Shown here piece by piece: positions 6,585 to 10,411 of a DNA stretch of 10,411 nucleotides. Source of the stretch: Candidatus Methanovirga meridionalis (GTDB lineage Archaea; Methanobacteriota; Methanobacteria; Methanobacteriales; Methanobacteriaceae); the NCBI GenBank assembly GCA_031289325.1, contig JAITPS010000141.1, positions 1 to 10,411 on the forward strand, in the 5' to 3' direction. Both the position numbers and the translations under genes were made by a program. The notes beneath the pieces were generated by a model. It made no database searches. It saw only the letters and a list, made by a program, of their open reading frames with translations, and was not told the DNA's origin. How positions within the stretch are numbered: the stretch's first letter is position 1; every line of letters starts with the position of its first letter.

Positions 6585-6606
6585 ATTGGTCTAAAACAAG
6601 ACCAAT
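6585..6606 (-). terminator. Hairpin terminator of histone copy 2
   Basis: The stem (ATTGGTCT/AGACCAAT) and loop (AAAACA on the + strand) are identical to those of the first copy. On the - strand it is followed by a U-rich TATTTATTTATTTTTATT stretch. It separates the second histone transcript from the first gene, 800 bp further on. Confidence 0.7.
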
Positions 6607-6620
6607 ATAACTAAAACCGA

Positions 6621-6821
6621 TTATTTAATAGCTAATTTAATATCTTCAGCTTTTATAGTTTTTCTACCAGTGTGTTTAGCAAAAGAGACAGCCTTTTTAG
6701 CTATTTCTTCACCATATTCTTCTAATGCATCTTTTAATGCGATTTTTGCAGCATCACTGATTCTTTGAGCACCGACATTTGTCAATATACGACCGACTGG
6801 TGCTAGTGGTAATTCACTCAT
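6621..6821 (-). CDS. Archaeal histone, HMf family, copy 2
   Basis: This 66-residue histone-fold protein differs from copy 1 at only three residues, A28, K30 and I56, and by eight nucleotides in 201 by my count. Helix 1, the arginines R11 and R20, and the GRKTIKAEDI block (52-61) are the same, so DNA binding should be alike. Two of the changes sit in the long central helix, next to the residue equivalent to HMfB K30, which has been implicated in stacking between dimers. The paralogues may therefore differ slightly in filament stability, which is an inference. The gene has its own TATA box, GGAGGTGA site and hairpin, and diverges from cofH across 586 bp. Confidence 0.97.
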   Translation of the reverse strand: MSELPLAPVGRILTNVGAQRISDAAKIALKDALEEYGEEIAKKAVSFAKHTGRKTIKAEDIKLAIK

Positions 6822-6825
6822 ATTT

Positions 6826-6833
6826 TCACCTCC
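6826..6833 (-). promoter_or_regulatory. Full-consensus ribosome-binding site of histone copy 2
   Basis: It reads GGAGGTGA on the - strand, 4 nt before the ATG, identical in sequence and spacing to copy 1. Confidence 0.9.
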
Positions 6834-6854
6834 AAGTTAATATTGTATCCCACC

Positions 6855-6869
6855 ATATATAAAGGTTTC
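6855..6869 (-). promoter_or_regulatory. TATA box and BRE of histone copy 2
   Basis: It has the same GAAACCTTTATATAT as copy 1, inside a 112-bp block (6796-6907) identical between the two copies. Both genes should therefore have the same core promoter strength. Confidence 0.7.
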
Positions 6870-6907
6870 TATTTTTATTATCAAAATTTTACCAAAATTA
6901 GTATGGA

Positions 6908-7407
6908 CTTTATCATTATAACATATACCATATTATAAAAAATTAAAAAATAAAACAATGAAAAATAAAGAAAAATACTATTAAAATAGTAAATTAAATG
7001 AATAATATGAGTCCAAAAAATAAAACAATATCTTAACTAATAATATCTTATTTTAGTTATAAAAACTAAAAACAAATTAAATTTACATATAAATATTATA
7101 AACAATTAATAAGATTAAATAAAAGAACATATAACTGAATTAAATTACTTATAAAGATTACAATAGAATATTGGCAAAAATAGAAATAATCAAATTATAT
7201 TATCTCAAATAAATGCCTTAAAACAGATTAAAAATATGAATTTTTAAGGATTTGAAGATAAGAAAATTTTAAATTAAACAAAGAAAAAATAAAGAAAAAA
7301 TAAATGAAAATTTTAAAAAAAACAAAAAGTAACTAAAAAAAATAAATTTTTCAACAACAATTTTTAAAAACTTCAAATGGAAAATTATAATATGAATATA
7401 AACAAAA
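6908..7407. other. AT-rich spacer between histone copy 2 and cofH, no gene seen
   Basis: It holds upstream DNA for two divergent genes. The strongest structure is CCTTAAAA (7216-7223) with its inverted mate TTTTAAGG (7242-7249), inside a block shared with 6181-6265. A TTATAATAT stretch at 7385-7391 is a possible TATA element for cofH, but the A/T background makes this weak. No open frame with a ribosome-binding site was found. Confidence 0.6.
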
Positions 7408-8532
7408 ATGAGAAACATGTTTAGAAATTGGAATATTGAAAAGAAAACTAAAGAGATTTTAGAAGATAGTTTAGATAATCCTATCTCTAATGAAGATGCA
7501 ATATATTTAATGGAAGTTAAAGGATTAGATATTAGTGCTTTAATTATTGCTGCTGATTTAGTTAGAAAAAATATAGTGGGAGATAAAGTAACTTTTCTTA
7601 AAAATTGGAATATTAATTTTACAAATATTTGTACAAGTGCATGTGGATTCTGTGCTTTTAAGAGAAATAAAGAAGATGAAGATGCTTTTTTCTTAAGTAT
7701 TGAAGAATTAGGCGATATAGCAAAAAAGGCATACGATAATGGAGCTAAAGAATTCTGTATTCAAGGAGGACTTCATGAAAATGTGGATGTTTACTTTTAT
7801 GAGGATATTTTAAAAAAAATTAAAGAATTGTGTCCTGATGTCCATATACATGCCTTTTCTCCAATGGAACTTTACTATGGATCTAAGAAAGCAGAATTAT
7901 CACTTGAAGAAAGTTTAAAAATCCTAAAAAATGCGGGTCTTGGAACAACACCAGGAACAGCTGCTGAAATATTGAATGATGATGTAAGAAGAATTATATG
8001 TCCAACTAAACTTAATACTGAAGAATGGAAAGATGTTATAAGAACAATACATGAAAGTGGAATTAAAACAACAGCTACAATGATGTATGGGCATGTTGAA
8101 TCATCAAAAAATAGAGTTGAGCATTTAGATATAATCAGAGAAATTCAAAAAGAAACAGGTGGATTTACAGAGTTTGTACCTCTAACTTTCATGTATAAAA
8201 AAGCACCAATATTCTTAAAGGGAGAATCCAATCCTGGAACTTCAGGAACTGAAGATTTAAAGGTTTATGCAATTTCAAGATTAATGTTTCATAATGATTT
8301 AAAGAACATTCAAACATCTTGGGTTAAATTAGGTTTTAAATTTAGTCAAGTTTGTCTTTTAGCAGGAGCTAATGATTTAGGAGGAACATTAGGTGAAGAA
8401 AATATATCTAAATCAGCAGGAGCGGAGTATGATAGTAAAACAGAAGTAGAAAATCTTAAACAAGTTGTTGAAAATATTGGAAGAATCCCTGCTTTAAGAG
8501 ATACTTTATATGAAAATATAGATATAATTTAA
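7408..8532 (+). CDS. cofH: F0 synthase subunit 2, 5-amino-6-(D-ribitylamino)uracil--tyrosine 4-hydroxyphenyl transferase
   Basis: This radical-SAM enzyme joins the hydroxyphenyl part of tyrosine to 5-amino-6-ribitylaminouracil; CofG then closes the ring to give F0, the deazaflavin of coenzyme F420. The 374-residue protein has the cluster motif C75-x3-C79-x2-C82 (NICTSACGFCAFK), QGG at 119-121, HAFSPMELYYG at 148-158, PGTAAEIL at 182-189 and MMYGHVE at 225-231. The PMELYYG and TMMYGH pattern fits CofH and the related MqnC family better than CofG. The gene stands alone here, with no cofG nearby. No clear ribosome-binding site precedes the ATG at 7408, so a short or absent leader is possible; a second in-frame ATG at 7417 is an alternative start. 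Confidence 0.94.
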   Translation: MRNMFRNWNIEKKTKEILEDSLDNPISNEDAIYLMEVKGLDISALIIAADLVRKNIVGDKVTFLKNWNINFTNICTSACGFCAFKRNKEDEDAFFLSIEELGDIAKKAYDNGAKEFCIQGGLHENVDVYFYEDILKKIKELCPDVHIHAFSPMELYYGSKKAELSLEESLKILKNAGLGTTPGTAAEILNDDVRRIICPTKLNTEEWKDVIRTIHESGIKTTATMMYGHVESSKNRVEHLDIIREIQKETGGFTEFVPLTFMYKKAPIFLKGESNPGTSGTEDLKVYAISRLMFHNDLKNIQTSWVKLGFKFSQVCLLAGANDLGGTLGEENISKSAGAEYDSKTEVENLKQVVENIGRIPALRDTLYENIDII

Positions 8533-8759
8533 AAACTATTATCTTATCTATTTTAAGTTTAATCTCACGATAATATTTATTTTAAAATTATATTGATTAA
8601 TAATAGATTATTTTTAAAATATGCACATTTATAGCTTTAAAAAATAGAAAATTTTTTAAAATTATTATTTAATCTTTAAAAATAAATATAAATTTATAAT
8701 TTGATTTTAATTTAAATATAAATAGATACTGCAAATTCTCTTTTTACAGTCCCAAAAAA
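8533..8759. other. Gap between the convergent cofH and phosphoesterase genes
   Basis: This is 227 bp of A/T-rich sequence with several short T runs on both strands that could act as U-tract terminators. I see no strong stem-loop and no gene. Confidence 0.5.
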
Positions 8760-9620
8760 TTAAAGTTTATGCTTTCCTAAGAGGATATCATCCTTTCTGT
8801 ATGGTTTTAAAATAGCTTCAACATAATCCTCTTCAATTTCATAAGTGTTGAATGAATTAGGGCAAGATCCTCTTAATTTAAGAGAAGAAAAAGATCCAGC
8901 AGTGGCAAAAAGAGTGTTTTCAATTTTCCACAAATATGGAACATGTTTATGACCTGATAGAACCATATTAACTTCAAAATCTGTTAATGATTTTAAAATA
9001 TCTCCAGCATCTAATAATATATTGCGTTCTCTTCCTGTTTTAGGAATAGGTAAAACATGATGATGAATAGCTACAATAGAAAAAGTAGAATTTATATAAG
9101 AATCTGCTAAAATCTCCTCCATCCACAATTGTTGAGGACGACCAACACTTCCATCACTAATATCTGGATCTGAACTATCTAAACCAACCAAAGTAATATT
9201 ACTAATATCAACAAAAGATTTCGAACCATTGTTTTTCTTAACCCGATCCTTTTTTGAATTATCTTTAAACATGTACTTTTCTTTTAGAGTATCGTCATAT
9301 TTTATTTTATCATTATTCTCATCATTAGAACTTAAATTTCTAGCCCAGCTACGTTCATCAATAAGTTTTTGGAAAGTTTCATAACCTAAGTTACGAGCAT
9401 CATGATTTCCAGGGATAGAAAAAAACAGGGATTTAAAAAATTTTATATACTCTGTAGTTTTTACATACTCTGCATAATAGCCATGATTTGTGAAATCACC
9501 AGTAAAAACTATAAAATCAGGATCTAATTCATTAACCTTATCAACATTATTAAAAAAGACATCTTCATTAAAATCTGCCCCACCGACATGAAAATCAGAA
9601 ATGTGTGCTATAAATGTCAT
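8760..9620 (-). CDS. Calcineurin-like metallophosphoesterase, CpdA-like
   Basis: This is probably a soluble two-metal phosphoesterase of 286 residues; the substrate is unknown. All five metal-binding blocks are present: D9-x-H11 (SDFHVG), GD at 41-42, GNHD at 71-74, HHH at 186-188 and GHKH at 223-226. The GNHD, HH and GH.H spacing resembles class III cyclic-nucleotide phosphodiesterases such as CpdA, but cyclic nucleotide hydrolysis is only an inference. A charged, lysine- and asparagine-rich stretch at about 94-135 lengthens the segment between GNHD and the next block. I chose the ATG at 9620 because the fold begins at once (MTFIAHISDFH). A TTG at 9629 would add three residues and has a GTGA 4 nt upstream. 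The start is 13 nt after the nac stop, so the two are probably co-transcribed. Confidence 0.88.
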   Translation of the reverse strand: MTFIAHISDFHVGGADFNEDVFFNNVDKVNELDPDFIVFTGDFTNHGYYAEYVKTTEYIKFFKSLFFSIPGNHDARNLGYETFQKLIDERSWARNLSSNDENNDKIKYDDTLKEKYMFKDNSKKDRVKKNNGSKSFVDISNITLVGLDSSDPDISDGSVGRPQQLWMEEILADSYINSTFSIVAIHHHVLPIPKTGRERNILLDAGDILKSLTDFEVNMVLSGHKHVPYLWKIENTLFATAGSFSSLKLRGSCPNSFNTYEIEEDYVEAILKPYRKDDILLGKHKL

Positions 9621-9633
9621 TTTAATCAAATAT

Positions 9634-9984
9634 TCACTGGTTTAATTTTAAAATAGCTTCTGCTAAATCACCTTTAGTAGCTATTAAAGCTTCTTCGGCT
9701 TTTTCTTTAGAAACTTGTCCTTGACTTGCCACCATTTCTATATCTTCATCAGGAATTATTAATTTTTCTTCAATTTGAACTTCAGTAGCTGTACCAGTAA
9801 TTTGATAAGTTTCTTGCCCCATTACTTTCATTAAATTAACTTCTGCATTAGGAATAATTAATTCTCTATCTTCAAGCCTTATTATTACCTCTTTAACTCC
9901 AGAAATGTCTTTTACATCCATTCCCATCTTTTTCATTTGTCTTTCCATTTGCTTCATTTGTTTTGGATTCATACCAGGTATCAT
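9634..9984 (-). CDS. nac: Nascent polypeptide-associated complex protein, archaeal NAC
   Basis: This ribosome-associated chaperone forms homodimers that meet nascent chains at the tunnel exit. The 116-residue protein has a methionine- and lysine-rich N-terminus (MIPGMNPKQMKQM...KKMGM, 1-22) typical of archaeal NAC. The beta-barrel NAC domain lies at about 25-75 (VKEVIIRLEDRELII, YQITGTATE), and a UBA domain at about 80-116 (DIEMVASQGQVSKEKAEEAL). I chose the ATG at 9984 because AGTGAT (9994-9989) is placed as its ribosome-binding site; an upstream in-frame GTG at 9993 is part of that site. It is the first gene of a two-gene - strand unit with the phosphoesterase. A six-unit 19-bp repeat array abuts its start region and must contain or adjoin the promoter. 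Confidence 0.95.
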   Translation of the reverse strand: MIPGMNPKQMKQMERQMKKMGMDVKDISGVKEVIIRLEDRELIIPNAEVNLMKVMGQETYQITGTATEVQIEEKLIIPDEDIEMVASQGQVSKEKAEEALIATKGDLAEAILKLNQ

Positions 9985-9988
9985 AAAA

Positions 9989-9994
9989 ATCACT
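9989..9994 (-). promoter_or_regulatory. Ribosome-binding site deciding the nac start
   Basis: AGTGAT on the - strand lies 4 nt before the ATG at 9984. It overlaps the in-frame GTG at 9993, which is therefore unlikely to be the start. Confidence 0.6.
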
Positions 9995-9999
9995 ATTAG

Positions 10000-10113
10000 C
10001 TATAATTACATATTTTAACTATAATTACATATTTTAACCATAATTACATATTTTAACCATAATTACTTATTTTAACCATAATTACTTATTTTAACTATAA
10101 TTACCTATTTTAG
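10000..10113 (-). repeat. 19-bp tandem array, 6 units, upstream of nac
   Basis: The units CTATAATTACATATTTTAA and CCATAATTACTTATTTTAA occur at 10000, 10019, 10038, 10057, 10076 and 10095, with one to three changes each. On the - strand each unit offers A/T boxes such as TTAAAATATG and AATTATAG. A TATA box for nac would be expected near 10015-10025, inside the second unit. The array may thus carry the promoter, or several copies of it. Confidence 0.9.
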
Positions 10114-10231
10114 TTATAATAACCATTATAAAATTTATTTTAATATAATTTATTATTTCATTTATATTTACTTATAAATAATATATTAAATTTAATTTAA
10201 ATATTTTATCTATTTATAATAGAAGTATAAT
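10114..10231. other. AT-rich intergenic sequence, nothing recognised
   Basis: This is mixed TTATAA and ATTTAA sequence with no open frame, hairpin of note or ordered repeat. It links the nac upstream array to the repeat module at the right edge. Confidence 0.5.
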
Positions 10232-10270
10232 GATTTTGATAAAGTTCTTAATAAATAACTTTTTTAAAAA
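10232..10270 (+). repeat. Interspersed repeat module, copy 3
   Basis: The block GATTTTGATAAAGTTCTTAA, AATAAATAA and a T run match copies 1 and 2, although it lies about 10 kb away. The preceding AGTATAATG also resembles the AGTATAAATG before copy 1. The 30-bp unit whose degenerate forms follow copies 1 and 2 comes right after it, here as a tandem array. Confidence 0.8.
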
Positions 10271-10290
10271 TAAATACATAATTATTATTT

Positions 10291-10410
10291 AAAATTTAAA
10301 ATTATAGATTTTTATAGAGTAATATTTAAAATTATAGATTTTTATAGAGTAATATTTAAAATTATAGATTTTTATAGAGTAATATTTAAAATTATAGATT
10401 TTTATAGAGT
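10291..10410 (+). repeat. 30-bp tandem array, 4 units, running off the right edge
   Basis: Units begin at 10291, 10321, 10351 and 10381. The last three are identical and the first differs only in its first bases. Each contains TTTAAAATTATAGATTTTTA. The array continues to the window edge, so its real size is unknown. The unit is a multiple of three and stays open in one frame on each strand. On the - strand that frame would read (SIKIYNFKYY)n, ending at a TAA at 10291-10289, which could be the end of a gene entering from the right; this is weak. Confidence 0.9.
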
Positions 10411-10411
10411 A

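Larger units (their letters stand above)
6585..7390 (-). repeat. Duplicated histone segment, copy 2
   Basis: It is collinear with 5556-6525 but lacks the A/T-only tract. Its far end runs up to the start of cofH, so the likely ancestral order was histone and cofH divergently arranged, with the histone segment then duplicated in tandem. Confidence 0.8.

Noticed and set aside
5879..7407. Replication origin in the A/T-rich DNA around the histone genes
   Set aside because: There is no cdc6/orc1 gene nearby and no recognisable origin recognition boxes; A/T richness alone is common in this genome.

Overview
The window looks like part of a chromosome from a very AT-rich, hydrogenotrophic methanogen of the order Methanobacteriales, most likely Methanobrevibacter or a close relative. 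The evidence is two HMf-type archaeal histone genes, a coenzyme F420 gene (cofH), an archaeal tRNA C56 methylase (Trm56), archaeal NAC, archaeal-type cobamide salvage genes, GGAGGTGA ribosome-binding sites, and intergenic DNA that is almost entirely A and T. The genus is an inference from composition and gene content.

Layout. Bases 1-147 hold the apparent 3' end of a gene that enters from the left and ends in pentapeptide (KFSIK) repeats. A roughly 700-bp repeat-rich gap follows (148-851). A tight + strand cluster occupies 852-5511: purD, argF, cbiS, cobS and trm56, with gaps of only 14-29 bp. It is probably one transcript that mixes purine, arginine, cobamide and tRNA-modification functions. 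Two nearly identical histone genes lie on the - strand (5592-5792 and 6621-6821). They sit in tandemly duplicated segments of about 1 kb, each with its own promoter and hairpin terminator. cofH (7408-8532, +) diverges from the second histone gene. A - strand pair follows, nac then a metallophosphoesterase gene (9984 down to 8760), converging on cofH. The right end (9995-10411) is again repeat-rich.

How the genes fit together. cbiS and cobS form a cobamide-assembly pair: one makes alpha-ribazole (and, where active, salvages cobinamide), and the other joins alpha-ribazole to AdoCbi-GDP. Cobamides are needed for the methyltransferase Mtr of methanogenesis. CofH makes the precursor of F0, the chromophore of coenzyme F420, which is also central to methanogenesis. 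PurD, ArgF and Trm56 are housekeeping enzymes, and the histones and NAC are chromatin and translation components.

The most unusual content is non-coding or repetitive. There are several different short tandem-repeat arrays. One, directly upstream of purD, contains three operator-like dyads, and another lies directly upstream of nac. An interspersed repeat module occurs near both ends of the window. The duplicated histone promoters are identical over 86 bp although the two genes themselves have diverged slightly. I saw no CRISPR array, transposase, tRNA or rRNA, and no clear new defence-type system.
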